64,000 nt of DNA from Aliiroseovarius marinus (GCF_004360145.1 NZ_ML178712.1:290179-354178), one strand, 5' to 3'; positions 8,056-17,941 are shown, counted from the stretch's first letter. Numbers and translations: made by a program. Notes: generated by a model not told the origin, from the sequence alone.

Positions 8056-8814
8056 TCAGGAAGAAGTCTGCATGGCGGCGGGTGGAACGGCTTGCCGCCC
8101 CTCTCCCGTCAACACCCACGCATCCCGTCCCTCGATCACCACGGCCGAGATGGCTTTGCCGTGTCCAGCGCCGGTGTCGATATTCAGGCGGTTGCCGTAA
8201 TGCGTGACCGCGTCGACTGGCGTGTGGCCGTGCACGATCAGCGGGCCGTGGTCGGCGTTGCTGTCATAGAACTCCTTGCGGATCCAGCACAGGTCGTCCT
8301 CGGTCTGTTGATCCAAGGGCACACCCGGACGGATGCCCGCATGGGCGAAATAGAGGTCGCCGAGACGGTAATGTGACGGCAGGTTTGCCAGATAGTCCCG
8401 ATGGCGTTCCGGCACGGCGGCGCGCGCCTTGGGGTGAAACTGATAGGTGCGGCTGCCCTCGGGCACGTCGACCCCGTAGCTCGCCAGCGTTTCGATCCCG
8501 CCGATCCGCGGATGCAGCCAGTTGTGGTCATATAGAAGCTGAGTATCGACCATCGGCTGTTCGCGCAGGAACATCTCCATCATCCGGTCGTGGTTGCCCT
8601 TCAGCACCACCCAGTTTTCGCCACGCGCTTGTCCGTCGATCAGGAACTGGATCACGCCGGGGCTGTCGGGGCCGCGATCGACGAGATCTCCGATATGCAC
8701 GACGGGCGCATCCGTATCGCCACAGCGCGCACGGTCTTCGGCGATCAGCGCGTGGGCGGCTTCCAGCTTGTCCAGATGGCCGTGAATGTCTCCGATCGCA
8801 TAGGCGCGTGTCAT
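8056..8814 (-). CDS. serine/threonine-type metallophosphoesterase
   Basis: A 252-residue calcineurin-like phosphoesterase. The metal-binding blocks of the PPP family are all visible: GDIHGHLDKL near the N-terminus, GDLVDRGPDS, LKGNHDRMM, and the late VHGHTP plus NIDTGAGHG. Such bacterial enzymes dephosphorylate proteins or small phosphate esters. The start was set at the ATG at 8814 (MTRAYAIGDIHG), preceded by a G-rich ribosome site; a longer frame to 8892 would add a 26-residue leader with no conserved content. It is divergent from aqpZ. Confidence 0.88.
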   Translation of the reverse strand: MTRAYAIGDIHGHLDKLEAAHALIAEDRARCGDTDAPVVHIGDLVDRGPDSPGVIQFLIDGQARGENWVVLKGNHDRMMEMFLREQPMVDTQLLYDHNWLHPRIGGIETLASYGVDVPEGSRTYQFHPKARAAVPERHRDYLANLPSHYRLGDLYFAHAGIRPGVPLDQQTEDDLCWIRKEFYDSNADHGPLIVHGHTPVDAVTHYGNRLNIDTGAGHGKAISAVVIEGRDAWVLTGEGRQAVPPAAMQTSS

Positions 8815-8921
8815 GGTGGCTTCCCCCGTGGGTTTCGTTGGCGCCAAATTCCCCGCGACCTGTGCCTTTGTCCAGATCAGAATGGCTGACAATGCAAATT
8901 AGGAAAGAGGGGGTTCCCCCA

Positions 8922-9605
8922 ATGAAACACGCAGTAGCGGAATTTATCGGCACCATGACGCTGGTGCTGTTCGGATGCGGCGCCGCAGTGATTGCGGGTG
9001 GCGACATTGGCCTGACCGGCATCAGCTTTGCCTTTGGCCTTGCGCTTATCGGGATGGCCTATGGGATCGGCAATGTCTCGGGCTGCCATATCAACCCGGC
9101 CGTGACCATCGGCGCGGTGATCGCGGGGCGCCTGCCCAGTTCGAAAGCGCTGACCTATATCCTTTCGCAACTTGCAGGCGCCGTAGCGGGTGCCGCCATC
9201 CTCTACATCATCGCAACCGGCAAAGGCGGCGGCTATGATGTGACCGCGTCAGGGCTTGGGCAGAACGGATGGGGCGCTGGTTACTTGGGCGAATACAATA
9301 TGGTCTCGGCATTTGTATTTGAACTGGTGGCAACCTTTCTGTTCGTGGTGGTGATCCTGGGCGCAACGGGCGCAGGGGCTCCGGCTGCTGTGGCGGGCAT
9401 GGCGATCGGCCTGACCCTGGTTGTGATCCATCTGGTGGGTATCAACGTGACCGGCGTATCGGTAAATCCCGCCAGGTCCTTTGGCCCTGCCTTGTTCGCA
9501 GGCGATCATGCGATGGGCCAGTTGTGGCTTTTCATCGTTGCGCCGGTCCTTGGCGCAACCGCAGCCGGTGTTCTGTTCAAGTCCGGTATGCTTGATGCAG
9601 ACTGA
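8922..9605 (+). CDS. aqpZ: aquaporin Z
   Basis: A 227-residue water channel of the inner membrane. Six hydrophobic helices and the two NPA half-helices are visible: HINPAVT (about residue 62) and VNPARSF (about residue 182). The selectivity-filter His lies in VVIHLVGI and the Arg follows the second NPA, the pattern of AqpZ rather than the wider glycerol facilitators. The ATG at 8922 is preceded by GAGGGG; an in-frame ATG at 8892 would add ten hydrophilic residues. A strong terminator follows the stop. Confidence 0.95.
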   Translation: MKHAVAEFIGTMTLVLFGCGAAVIAGGDIGLTGISFAFGLALIGMAYGIGNVSGCHINPAVTIGAVIAGRLPSSKALTYILSQLAGAVAGAAILYIIATGKGGGYDVTASGLGQNGWGAGYLGEYNMVSAFVFELVATFLFVVVILGATGAGAPAAVAGMAIGLTLVVIHLVGINVTGVSVNPARSFGPALFAGDHAMGQLWLFIVAPVLGATAAGVLFKSGMLDAD

Positions 9606-9614
9606 CCAAAAAGA

Positions 9615-9641
9615 AAAGCCCCGGCTAAGGACCGGGGCTTT
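9615..9641. terminator. bidirectional terminator between aqpZ and serA
   Basis: AAAGCCCCGG at 9615-9624 and CCGGGGCTTT at 9632-9641 make a perfect 10-bp stem with a 7-base loop. A/T-rich flanks allow it to work for both convergent genes. Confidence 0.9.
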
Positions 9642-9659
9642 CCTGTGATTGATTGACGC

Positions 9660-11252
9660 TTAAACGTCGAACTCCAGCGGGCTGACCGAGTTGAACAGGC
9701 CGGTGTCACGCAGCGTGTTCAGCACGTCGTCCGAGATCCGGTGATCTACATAGAGCAGCGCAATCGCGTCACCACCGGTTTCCTTACGGCCCAGGGTAAA
9801 GTTCGCGATGTTCACGCCGTTCTCACCCATGGTTTTACCCAGAGTACCGATGATGCCCGGCACGTCTTCGTTGGTGGTGTACAGCATGTGGTTCCCGATC
9901 TCGGCGTCGATGTTGATGCCTTTGATCTGGATGAAGCGCGGCTTGCCGTCCGAGAAGACTGTACCAGCGATCGAACGCTCGCGACCCTCGGTCACGACGG
10001 TCACCTTGATGTAACCATCAAACGCGCCGCCCTTGGCTTGCGTGGTGGTCGAGGTCTTGATGCCGCGATCTGCCGCAACAACAGGTGCCGACACCATGTT
10101 CACGTCAGGGGTTTGCGGCTTCATCAGGCCTGCGATCACGGCACAGTCCAGCGCCTTCAGGTTCATTTCCGACGCCACACCATCATAAAGGATGTTCACA
10201 GCCTTGATCGGCTCGTCGGTCATCTGACCTACGAACGCACCCAGATGCTCGGCCAGTTTGATCCACGGGCCCATGACCTTGGCTTCTTCAGCGGTGACCG
10301 ACGGCATGTTCAGCGCGTTCTGAACGGCACCAGTCAGCAGGTAATCCGACATCTGTTCCGCCACCTGAAGCGCCACGTTTTCCTGTGCTTCGGTCGTTGC
10401 CGCGCCAAGGTGCGGGGTGCAGACGACGTTGGGCAGGTTAAAGAGCGGGTTCTCGGTTGCGGGTTCTTCGGCGAACACGTCGAAGGCAGCGCCAGCCACG
10501 TGACCCGATTTCAGCAGATCAGCCAGAGCCTCTTCGTCTACCAGACCACCACGGGCACAGTTGATGATGCGCACACCAGCTTTGGTTTTCAGCAGGTTCT
10601 CGCGGCTCAGGATGTTGCGAGTCGCGTCGATCAGCGGCACGTGCAGGGTGATGAAGTCAGCGCGGGCCAGCAGCTCGTCCAGCTCGACCTTTTCTACACC
10701 CATGCTGGCGGCTTTCTCTTCCGACAGGAAGGGGTCATAGGCGACGACTTTCATCTTCAGACCCAGCGCACGGTCGCAGACGATGCCACCGATGTTACCT
10801 GCACCAATGACGCCCAGCGTCTTGTTGGTCAGTTCAACACCCATGAACTTCGACTTTTCCCACTTACCAGCATGGGTCGAAGCCGAGGCTTCCGGGATCT
10901 GACGCGCCACGGCGAACATCATCGCGATGGCGTGTTCAGCGGTGGTGATCATGTTGCCGAATGGTGTGTTCATCACGATCACACCAGCTTTCGACGCTGC
11001 GACTTTGTCGACGTTGTCGGTACCGATGCCGGCGCGCGCAACAACTTTCAGGTTGGTGGCGGCTTCAAGGATTTTCTCGGTCACTTTGGTGGCCGAGCGG
11101 ATTGCCAGACCGTCATAGGCGCCGATCTTGGCGGCCAGTGCGTCCTTGTCTTTACCAAGGTTGGGCTCAAAATCGACTTCGATGCCGCGATCGCGGAAAA
11201 TCTGAACGGCGGTTTCCGAAAGCTTGTCGGATACGAGTACTTTGGGGGCCAT
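9660..11252 (-). CDS. serA: D-3-phosphoglycerate dehydrogenase
   Basis: A 530-residue, long-form SerA that oxidises 3-phosphoglycerate to 3-phosphohydroxypyruvate, the first step of serine synthesis. The NAD-binding motif GVIGAGNIGG is near residue 145; the catalytic Arg lies in INCARGGLVDE, the Glu in FAEEPATENPL and the His in CTPHLGAAT. An intervening domain and a C-terminal ACT domain (VPGIIGTLGKTMGENGVNIA) follow, giving the type I architecture. The start is ATG 11252 with AAGGA nine bases upstream; six extra codons upstream are possible but unnecessary. It lies 63 bases downstream of serC and is probably cotranscribed. Confidence 0.97.
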   Translation of the reverse strand: MAPKVLVSDKLSETAVQIFRDRGIEVDFEPNLGKDKDALAAKIGAYDGLAIRSATKVTEKILEAATNLKVVARAGIGTDNVDKVAASKAGVIVMNTPFGNMITTAEHAIAMMFAVARQIPEASASTHAGKWEKSKFMGVELTNKTLGVIGAGNIGGIVCDRALGLKMKVVAYDPFLSEEKAASMGVEKVELDELLARADFITLHVPLIDATRNILSRENLLKTKAGVRIINCARGGLVDEEALADLLKSGHVAGAAFDVFAEEPATENPLFNLPNVVCTPHLGAATTEAQENVALQVAEQMSDYLLTGAVQNALNMPSVTAEEAKVMGPWIKLAEHLGAFVGQMTDEPIKAVNILYDGVASEMNLKALDCAVIAGLMKPQTPDVNMVSAPVVAADRGIKTSTTTQAKGGAFDGYIKVTVVTEGRERSIAGTVFSDGKPRFIQIKGINIDAEIGNHMLYTTNEDVPGIIGTLGKTMGENGVNIANFTLGRKETGGDAIALLYVDHRISDDVLNTLRDTGLFNSVSPLEFDV

Positions 11253-11315
11253 GTGTTTGGTCCTTTTCACAAAGATTTAGGGGGGCCTCGCGCGTCACTA
11301 CGCGAGGCGAATGTC

Positions 11316-12458
11316 TTACTGAGCTTCGATTTCGGCGTTGAACGCCCAATCCAGCCACGGCATCAGGGCCTCGACGTCCGACGTCTCGACCGTGCCGCCA
11401 CACCAGATGCGCAGACCGGCAGGGGCGTCGCGATAGGCGCCAACATCCAGTGCCACGCCTTCCGCTTCCAGACGCTTGGCCACGGCCTTGGCGAAGGTTG
11501 CGCCATCTTTGATACGGTCGTCGGTGAACTTCAGGCAGACCGAGGTGTTCGACAGCGTGGTCGCGTCCTCGGCAAGGAAGTCGACCCAGTCACGCATCTC
11601 GACGAAATCAGCGACGGCCTTGGTGTTGGCGTCTGCACGGTGGATCAGGCCTTCCAACCCGCCAACCGAACGCGCCCAGTCGAGGGCAAACAGATAGTCC
11701 TCGACCGCCAGCATCGACGGCGTGTTGATCGTCGCGCCGGTGAAGATGCCTTCGATCAGCTTGCCACCTTTGGTCAGGCGGAAGATTTTCGGCAGCGGCC
11801 ATGCAGGGGTATAGCTTTCCAGACGCTCAACAGCGCGGGGGCTCAGGATCAGAATGCCATGCGCCGCTTCGCCGCCCAGCACTTTCTGCCAAGAGAACGT
11901 GGTCACATCCAGCTTGTCCCACGGCAGGTCCATCGCAAACGCGGCCGAGGTCGCGTCACAGATGGTCAGACCTTCGCGGTCATCGGCAATCCAGTCACCG
12001 TTCGGAACACGCACGCCCGAGGTGGTGCCGTTCCAGGTAAAGACAACGTCATTGGTGAAATCGACGGATGCCAGATCGGGCAGTTTGCCGTAATCGGCGG
12101 TCTTGGCGACGGCGTCCAGCTTCAGCTGTTTCACAACATCGGTGACCCAGCCCGAACCGAACGATTCCCAAGCCAGCATCTCGACCCCGCGGGCGCCCAG
12201 AAGCGACCACAGTGCCATTTCAACCGCGCCAGTATCCGACGCGGGAACGATGCCGATCTTATAGTCAGCGGGGATGCCCAGCACCTCGCGCGTGCCTTCG
12301 ATGGCCGCTTTCAGCTTGTCCTTGCCGATGGCGGCACGGTGCGAGCGACCCAAGGCGGCGTCGGCCAGGGCATCAAGGTTCCATGTGGGGGGTTTGGCGC
12401 AGGGGCCAGAGGAAAAACGCGGGTTTGCCGGCCGCGCTGCCGGTTTCGAAATAGCCAT
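11316..12458 (-). CDS. serC: phosphoserine aminotransferase
   Basis: A 380-residue PLP enzyme converting 3-phosphohydroxypyruvate and glutamate to phosphoserine, the second serine step. The PLP Lys sits in [15 protein letters not shown], preceded by [31 protein letters not shown] near the N-terminus is typical of the alphaproteobacterial SerC subgroup. The ATG at 12458 has GGAAGG upstream. It is first in the serC-serA operon and divergent from serB, so the whole phosphorylated serine pathway is assembled in 4 kb. Confidence 0.96.
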   Translation of the reverse strand: MAISKPAARPANPRFSSGPCAKPPTWNLDALADAALGRSHRAAIGKDKLKAAIEGTREVLGIPADYKIGIVPASDTGAVEMALWSLLGARGVEMLAWESFGSGWVTDVVKQLKLDAVAKTADYGKLPDLASVDFTNDVVFTWNGTTSGVRVPNGDWIADDREGLTICDATSAAFAMDLPWDKLDVTTFSWQKVLGGEAAHGILILSPRAVERLESYTPAWPLPKIFRLTKGGKLIEGIFTGATINTPSMLAVEDYLFALDWARSVGGLEGLIHRADANTKAVADFVEMRDWVDFLAEDATTLSNTSVCLKFTDDRIKDGATFAKAVAKRLEAEGVALDVGAYRDAPAGLRIWCGGTVETSDVEALMPWLDWAFNAEIEAQ

Positions 12459-12545
12459 CGATGCTACCCTTCCAGATAAATCGCCCCTCGTTGGGGAGGG
12501 GTGTCCCACTGACCGAAGTAAGGCGCGTTTTGATGCTGCACAAGC
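12459..12545 (-). promoter_or_regulatory. structured leader upstream of serC, candidate serC RNA motif
   Basis: On the minus strand the leader contains a GC-rich hairpin: CCCCTC and GAGGGG (plus-strand positions 12484-12501) around a six-base loop, ending about 25 bases before the serC start. An upstream segment ends in a UUCG-containing stretch and GGGACACC directly before the stem. A conserved serC leader RNA is known from alphaproteobacteria upstream of serC-serA operons; position and gene context fit. I have not matched it to a covariance model, so the identity is inferred. Confidence 0.4.
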
Positions 12546-12738
12546 AAAAAAGCGTCGGAATTGGCATTCGATGGGTCGAAAACGGGCGCAAAATGACCAC
12601 TATCGGAAACTTGCGTCGCGTCCAGAGACTGGGAATTCACGCCATCAGATCGCCAATTTTATGGATTCGGCCTTGTGAAACAGGCGCGATCTGCCGCATG
12701 AAACGGACAGCTTCAATTTGCCCAAAAAAGGCCCGCCC

Positions 12739-13617
12739 ATGTACATCGCCACGCTGATCGCATCGCCCACTGCCCGCAATCTGGAACCCGCTTTGGTCGA
12801 AAACCTGCGCAACGCGTGGGGTGGTGGGGACGCCGCATGGCTGGCCCCGGACGAGGCGGCCGAGTTCTCGCTGGACGCGCTGCCCGACAACCAATGGGAC
12901 GTGTGGGACGATCTGCAGAAAATGGGCGTCGACCTGATCGTTCTGCCCGCCGAGGGACGCAAGAAAAAGATGCTGCTGGCGGATATGGACTCGACCATGA
13001 TCCAGCAGGAATGCATCGACGAACTGGCGGACGAAGCGGGTGTCGGCGAGCGCGTGAAAGACATCACCGCGCGCGCGATGAATGGCGAGCTGGATTTCGA
13101 AGGCGCGTTGACCGAGCGTGTGGGCCTTCTGAAAGGTCTGCCGGAAAGCGTCATCGGCGACGTTCTGGCCAACCGCATCACATTGATGCCCGGTGGCAAG
13201 GCCTTGCTGTCCACGATGAAAGCAAACGGCGCCTATGCCGCGCTGGTGTCCGGCGGCTTCACCGCCTTCACCGCCCATGTCGCCGCCACGCTGGGCTTTG
13301 ACGAAAACCGCGCCAACACGCTGAACGTTGACAGTGGCGCACTGACCGGCACCGTGGGCATGCCCATTCTGGGGCGCGAAGCGAAAGTGCAGGCGTTGAA
13401 AGAGATCACAGCCCGCCTTGGCCTGTCCCATGACGACGTGATGGCCGTGGGTGACGGCGCCAATGACCTTGGCATGCTGGGTCTGGCGGGTGCAGGCGTG
13501 GCGCTGCACGCCAAGCCCTCGGTCGCGGCGGAATGTGACATCCGCATCAACCACGGCGACCTGACCGCGCTTTTGTATATCCAAGGATACGCGCAGTCAG
13601 ACTTCGTAGATGGCTGA
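12739..13617 (+). CDS. serB: phosphoserine phosphatase
   Basis: A 292-residue HAD enzyme releasing serine from phosphoserine, the last step of the pathway. The HAD motifs are visible: LLADMDSTMI (nucleophile Asp), LVSGGFTAF, and AVGDGANDLGML. About 75 residues precede the catalytic domain, as in SerB with an N-terminal regulatory region. The ATG at 12739 has a purine-rich AAAAAAGG upstream; a start seven codons earlier is possible. It is divergent from serC-serA, and its 3' end overlaps the next gene by eight bases. Confidence 0.95.
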   Translation: MYIATLIASPTARNLEPALVENLRNAWGGGDAAWLAPDEAAEFSLDALPDNQWDVWDDLQKMGVDLIVLPAEGRKKKMLLADMDSTMIQQECIDELADEAGVGERVKDITARAMNGELDFEGALTERVGLLKGLPESVIGDVLANRITLMPGGKALLSTMKANGAYAALVSGGFTAFTAHVAATLGFDENRANTLNVDSGALTGTVGMPILGREAKVQALKEITARLGLSHDDVMAVGDGANDLGMLGLAGAGVALHAKPSVAAECDIRINHGDLTALLYIQGYAQSDFVDG

Positions 13618-14368
13618 GTTTTCTACGGAAATTCTGCTCTTCCTTTTGGCCGCTGGCTTCGTGGCCGGGTTCGTCGACAGCATCGCAGGCGGAGGCGGCC
13701 TGATCACGCTCCCTGCCCTGTTGATCGCTGGCGTACCGCCTGTGACGGCGCTGGCCACCAACAAGGTGCAAGGGCTGTTCGGCGCGGGCATGGCGGCGGT
13801 GACCTATGCCCGCAAAGGCCATGTGAACCTGCGCAGACAGGCGAAATCCGCACTCATCGCCTTCGTCGCGGCCCTTCTGGGCGCACTGTCCGTCAACGCC
13901 CTGCCGACCGAGCTGATCCGCATGGTGCTGCCCGTTTTGCTGGTGGCAATTGCGCTCTTCTTTGCGCTGAAACCCGGCTTGGACGACGTGGATCGTCATC
14001 AACGGCTGACACCAGTTCTGTTCGCACTCACCTTCGTCCCTGCTGTTGCATTCTACGATGGGCTCTTGGGGCCGGGAGCAGGTGCTTTCTATATGCTCGC
14101 CTTTGTCGCGATGGCGGGGCATGGCATTCTGAAAGCCACGGCGCATACGAAGCTTCTGAACTTCGCCTCGAACGTGGGCGGGCTGGCTGGGTTCCTACTG
14201 GTGCTGTCACCGCTTTGGATGATCGGATTAGCCATGGGCGCGGCACAGATGGCAGGCGCTTACGTAGGCTCGTCGCTCGCCTCCCGCATCGGCGCGCGCC
14301 TGATCAAGCCGCTTCTGGTGATCGCCTCATCCGCCATGGCGTTGAAGCTGATCACCGACTTGATGTGA
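13610..14368 (+). CDS. TSUP (TauE/SafE) family membrane transporter
   Basis: A 252-residue protein with about eight hydrophobic helices. The family motifs GFVAGFVDSIAGGGGLITLPALL at the N-terminus and the repeated half, GLLGPGAGAFYMLAFV, are clear. TSUP proteins export sulfite, sulfonates or related organic anions; the substrate here is not readable. The start overlaps the serB stop by eight bases in another frame, so translation may be coupled. There is no obvious functional link to serine synthesis. Confidence 0.88.
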   Translation: MAEFSTEILLFLLAAGFVAGFVDSIAGGGGLITLPALLIAGVPPVTALATNKVQGLFGAGMAAVTYARKGHVNLRRQAKSALIAFVAALLGALSVNALPTELIRMVLPVLLVAIALFFALKPGLDDVDRHQRLTPVLFALTFVPAVAFYDGLLGPGAGAFYMLAFVAMAGHGILKATAHTKLLNFASNVGGLAGFLLVLSPLWMIGLAMGAAQMAGAYVGSSLASRIGARLIKPLLVIASSAMALKLITDLM

Positions 14369-14376
14369 GCGGCGGG

Positions 14377-15381
14377 CTATAGCGACAACACCGCCTCGGA
14401 GGGGCGGATGAAGCCGGTGTTCAGCCCGGCAAAGTTCAGCACATCCGGGTTCAGACGCTTCTTCACATCCGGATGCGCCGGATCGAGCACACCCAGCTTC
14501 ACCAAGATCGCCGCAATCGCGCATTCGGACGCACGGGTCGAGCCGTCCTCGATCTTCAGCGCGACGCCCATCTCAAGTTCGGGGATAATCGCGACAAAGA
14601 ACGCCTCGGCCCCGGTTTTCAGAGCCACCTTGCCGGGGGCCGAGCGCATCAGCTCGGTGCAGGCGCGGGTTTCGCCGGCCACAAGCTCGGGGTGCAACAT
14701 CATCGCCTCGCGCAGACGAACAGATGCTTTCTGGCGCGCGTCGCCGCTTTCCTTCGCAGACGCAAACCCCGCCATCGCACGCCCCATGCCCTGAAGCGTG
14801 CTGGCGTGGTTTGGCGCGGAACAGCCGTCGATGCCGAAACCGGGGCTAACCTCACCTGTGACTTCTTCGAACGCTTGTTTGATGGCCACCTGAATGGGGT
14901 GGTCGACCTCGACATACTCCGGATCACTCACGCCCATGTGGCGGCTAAGCGTCAGAAACCCCGCGTGCTTGCCTGAACAGTTGTTGTGGATGCGGCAGGG
15001 GCTGTCATCGGTCTTGATCAGACCCACCTTGGCAGGTTTGTCGGCAGGCCATTGCGGGCCGCAGCGCAAATCGTCATTACCCAACCCCATATCCGCCAAC
15101 CAGCGCGACACGCGATCGGTGTGAATGGCAGCTCCTTGGTGGCTGGCGCAGGACAGGGCCAGTTGTTCCGTGGTCAACCCTGCCGCATCCGCCGCCCCGC
15201 TTTCCACCAGCGGCAGCGCTTGCAACATCTTGGCCGAAGACCGCGGCAAAATCACCTGATCCGGATCCCCCCACGCATGCACAATCGCGCCTGTTTTATC
15301 GACCACAACCGCATGTCCCCGGTGCTGGCTTTCCAGAATGTCGCCGCGCCAGACCTCGACCAACCGTTCTGCCTTGCTCAT
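14377..15381 (-). CDS. asparaginase, Rhizobium AnsA type
   Basis: A 334-residue protein of the L-asparaginase II family found in rhizobia and related alphaproteobacteria, distinct from the E. coli type. Recognised segments are LPRSSAKMLQALPL, LSCASHQG, HNNCSGKHAGFL, and GIDGCSAPNHA, which includes the residues used in catalysis in this family. The reaction is asparagine to aspartate and ammonia. The start at 15381 follows AAGGAG; a longer frame reaches 15744, but it overlaps the promoter area of the next gene and has no conserved sequence. There is no predicted signal peptide, so it is probably cytoplasmic. Confidence 0.88.
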   Translation of the reverse strand: MSKAERLVEVWRGDILESQHRGHAVVVDKTGAIVHAWGDPDQVILPRSSAKMLQALPLVESGAADAAGLTTEQLALSCASHQGAAIHTDRVSRWLADMGLGNDDLRCGPQWPADKPAKVGLIKTDDSPCRIHNNCSGKHAGFLTLSRHMGVSDPEYVEVDHPIQVAIKQAFEEVTGEVSPGFGIDGCSAPNHASTLQGMGRAMAGFASAKESGDARQKASVRLREAMMLHPELVAGETRACTELMRSAPGKVALKTGAEAFFVAIIPELEMGVALKIEDGSTRASECAIAAILVKLGVLDPAHPDVKKRLNPDVLNFAGLNTGFIRPSEAVLSL

Positions 15382-15565
15382 ATCGTTCTCCTTCACCCCG
15401 GAAACACGCGGAATTCCGCCACCGGGGCTTTCATTACCCTGTCTTTTGGCGCTAGACTGCGCGTGCAGACATGGAAACGACCTGAGCGGTTTGGTCAAGG
15501 GCCACTTAAGATGGCCGGGGGCAGCGCAACGGTCCGAGGCAGAGGCAGCGGAGGCTGTATTAGAC

Positions 15566-16093
15566 ATGAACCGTTTGATCTTGGGTGCAATTGGCGCCTT
15601 TGGCCTGTCGATGGCAGCGACAGGCGTCATGGCGCAAGAAAGCTCGAACCGGGTGGCCGCGAACACCGATTGGAGCGTTTTCGTCGAAAATAACCCGACC
15701 GAGTGCTGGAGCGTTTCCAGCCCGAAGGAAACCGTGAACACCAAGAACGGCCGCGCCGTTGCGGTGAAACGCAGCGATATCCTGTTGTTCGTCAGCTATC
15801 GCCCGGGCAGCAATGTGAAGGGCGAAGTGTCGTTCACCGGCGGCTATCCGTTCGCGCCCGGCTCGACCGTGGATATGACCATCGGCAGCAACAGCTATCA
15901 GTTGTTCACAGATGGCGAATGGGCTTGGGCCGCCAGCCCCGCCGATGATGCAAAGATCATCAAGTCGATGAAGGGTGGCGCGAAGGCCGTTCTGTCGGCG
16001 CAATCCTCGCGCGGGACCAAAACGCAGGACACGTTCAGCCTGCTGGGCTTCACCGCCGCCGTGGATGAAGCAGGCAAGCGCTGCGCCAACTAA
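15566..16093 (+). CDS. IalB-like (invasion-associated locus B) periplasmic protein
   Basis: A 175-residue secreted protein. Residues 1-23 form a signal peptide ending ATGVMAQ. The mature part has the IalB pattern: a WSVF.ENNPTECW start, a paired Cys near the C-terminus (KRCAN) and a beta-rich middle with GYPFAPGSTVDMTIGS. IalB family members are small envelope proteins named from Bartonella; in free-living alphaproteobacteria their role is unknown. The start at 15566 has GGAGG about 13 bases upstream. Confidence 0.75.
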   Translation: MNRLILGAIGAFGLSMAATGVMAQESSNRVAANTDWSVFVENNPTECWSVSSPKETVNTKNGRAVAVKRSDILLFVSYRPGSNVKGEVSFTGGYPFAPGSTVDMTIGSNSYQLFTDGEWAWAASPADDAKIIKSMKGGAKAVLSAQSSRGTKTQDTFSLLGFTAAVDEAGKRCAN

Positions 16094-16197
16094 TCGCGAC
16101 CGATTAAGCGATCTGCCACGCGGGGGTGAAAACCTTCGCGTGACAAGCTATATATGTTGCCCTATAGACTGCCGCCCTGCACGGTAAGGAACGCGAC

Positions 16198-17388
16198 ATG
16201 GACCCCAAGGCCCCGATCACTCAGGATGTAATGACCATCCCCCGCAAGACCGACGAAGGTGGCAAGCGCAACCTCGTGGGGCTGACGCGCGACCAAATGC
16301 GCGAGGCGCTGATCGAGATGGGAACGCCTGAAAAGCAAGCCAAGATGCGCACCGGTCAGATCTGGCAGTGGATCTATCAGTGGGGCAAACGCGACTTTGC
16401 CGACATGACCAATCTGGCCAAGGCGTACCGCGCCCAATTGGCCGAGCATTTCGTGATCGAGATCCCCGAGGTCGTGACCCGTCAGGTGTCAGAAGACGGC
16501 ACCCGCAAATACCTCTGCCGCATCGCCGGCGGGCACGAGGTCGAGGTCGTGTATATCCCCGAAGAGGGCCGCGGCACGCTGTGCATTTCCAGCCAAGTTG
16601 GCTGCACGCTGACCTGTTCCTTCTGCCACACCGGCACGCAGAAACTGGTGCGTAACCTGACGGCGGCAGAAATCGTTGGGCAGGTCATGATGGCCCGCGA
16701 TGATCTGGACGAATGGCCCGTTCCCGGCGAACCAAAAGACGAAACCCGTCTGCTGTCCAACATCGTTCTGATGGGCATGGGCGAGCCGCTGTACAATTTC
16801 GACAACGTGCGCGACGCGATGAAGATCGCGATGGACGCCGAGGGCATCCAACTGTCGCGCCGTCGCATTACGCTGTCTACTTCAGGCGTCGTGCCGGAAA
16901 TCGCCCGCACCGCCGAGGAAATCGGCTGCTTGCTGGCCATCAGCTTCCACGCCACCACGGACGAAACCCGCGACGTGCTGGTCCCGATCAACAAGCGCTG
17001 GAATATCGAAGAACTGCTGGGCGCGCTGGCGGCCTACCCAAAAGCCTCGAACAGTGAACGGATCACCTTTGAATACGTGATGCTGGATGGCGTGAACGAC
17101 AGTGACGAAGACGCGCATCGCTTGATCGAGCACATCAAACGTCACAACATCCCGGCCAAGATCAACCTGATCCCGTTCAACGAATGGCCCGGCGCGCCCT
17201 ACAAGCGCTCGTCCAACAACCGCATCCGCGCCTTTGCGAACATCATCTATCAGGCCGGTTACGCCAGCCCGATCCGCAAGACGCGCGGCGAGGACATCAT
17301 GGCCGCTTGTGGTCAGCTGAAATCAGCCACGGAACGCGCCCGCAAGTCGCGCAAGCAGATCGAGGCCGAGGCCGGGCTGAGAGGGTAA
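16198..17388 (+). CDS. rlmN: 23S rRNA (adenine2503-C2)-methyltransferase
   Basis: A 396-residue radical SAM enzyme that methylates A2503 of 23S rRNA and A37 of some tRNAs. The cluster-binding motif is seen as [11 protein letters not shown] (Cys triad). [22 protein letters not shown] and the late Cys in DIMAACGQL, which serves in methyl transfer, are also present. The first ATG at 16198 follows AAGGA with suitable spacing. It stands alone between the IalB-like gene and an unknown secreted protein. Confidence 0.97.
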   Translation: MDPKAPITQDVMTIPRKTDEGGKRNLVGLTRDQMREALIEMGTPEKQAKMRTGQIWQWIYQWGKRDFADMTNLAKAYRAQLAEHFVIEIPEVVTRQVSEDGTRKYLCRIAGGHEVEVVYIPEEGRGTLCISSQVGCTLTCSFCHTGTQKLVRNLTAAEIVGQVMMARDDLDEWPVPGEPKDETRLLSNIVLMGMGEPLYNFDNVRDAMKIAMDAEGIQLSRRRITLSTSGVVPEIARTAEEIGCLLAISFHATTDETRDVLVPINKRWNIEELLGALAAYPKASNSERITFEYVMLDGVNDSDEDAHRLIEHIKRHNIPAKINLIPFNEWPGAPYKRSSNNRIRAFANIIYQAGYASPIRKTRGEDIMAACGQLKSATERARKSRKQIEAEAGLRG

Positions 17389-17432
17389 CCTCACCCTCAG
17401 GGTTGTTTACAGAAATTTCACACACCCTGCAG

Positions 17433-17461
17433 TTGACTTACTGCAACTTGGGATATTTAAC
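17433..17461 (+). promoter_or_regulatory. candidate sigma-70-like promoter
   Basis: TTGACT at 17433-17438 and TTTAAC at 17456-17461 are separated by 17 bases. It is followed about 130 bases later by the start of the small secreted protein. The -35 is good and the -10 is weak. Confidence 0.3.
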
Positions 17462-17590
17462 ACCCCCAAGTATCGGGCGCGGCTGCGCCTGAGAAACGCG
17501 AACACATAAACTGACACCACCCGCATTCCCATCGCGACGCCCGCTTGGCGTCCGACCCCAAATGCCTGCGCCAATCCCATGGAAAATCCG

Positions 17591-17941
17591 ATGAAAACCT
17601 CTGTTTTTTGCAGCCTGATCTTTCTGACCGCCAGCCCAGCCTTTGCCGCGGGCCGCAAGTTCGAATGCACCTCGGTTGAAGATGGCAGCGTGATCAAGCT
17701 GTGGCAGGACGAAGAAGGGCGCCACGGCCATCTGGACACCCCCGTTCTGTCCAAGGACGCGCAGGTGCTTCACGGGCTGCACGATAAGAACGACGATCTT
17801 GCCGCCGAGACTTTTCTGGTGATCGACGATGACACCGTCCTGACCTTCTCGCTCAACTTCGAAAAGCTGACTTATGACATGCATATCAAAGGGTTGGTGA
17901 ACGACACCGACCACGGATCCTGCGTCGAGCTGCCCGGCTAA
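17591..17941 (+). CDS. small secreted protein of unknown function
   Basis: A 116-residue protein that I do not recognise. Residues 1-20 form a signal peptide (MKTSVFCSLIFLTASPAFAA). The mature part has two Cys (FECTSV and HGSCVEL), which could pair in the periplasm, and is acidic with alternating beta-like segments. I chose the ATG at 17591 (GGAA seven bases upstream); an ATG four codons earlier at 17579 is also possible. It has no close neighbours on the same strand. Confidence 0.6.
   Translation: MKTSVFCSLIFLTASPAFAAGRKFECTSVEDGSVIKLWQDEEGRHGHLDTPVLSKDAQVLHGLHDKNDDLAAETFLVIDDDTVLTFSLNFEKLTYDMHIKGLVNDTDHGSCVELPG

Noticed and set aside
9741-12479. Long plus-strand open frame (over 900 codons) antisense to serA and serC
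   Set aside because: It mirrors two well-identified enzymes codon for codon, has no ribosome site or recognisable domains, and crosses their intergenic region. It is an artefact of GC-rich codon use.
16094-16110. TAATCG/CGATTA hairpin after the IalB-like gene as a terminator
   Set aside because: Stem of about six weak pairs with no T-run; not convincing.
17446-17470. Possible third copy of the GGGATATTT repeat
   Set aside because: Only the first nine bases match; the AAGAAAA half is absent.
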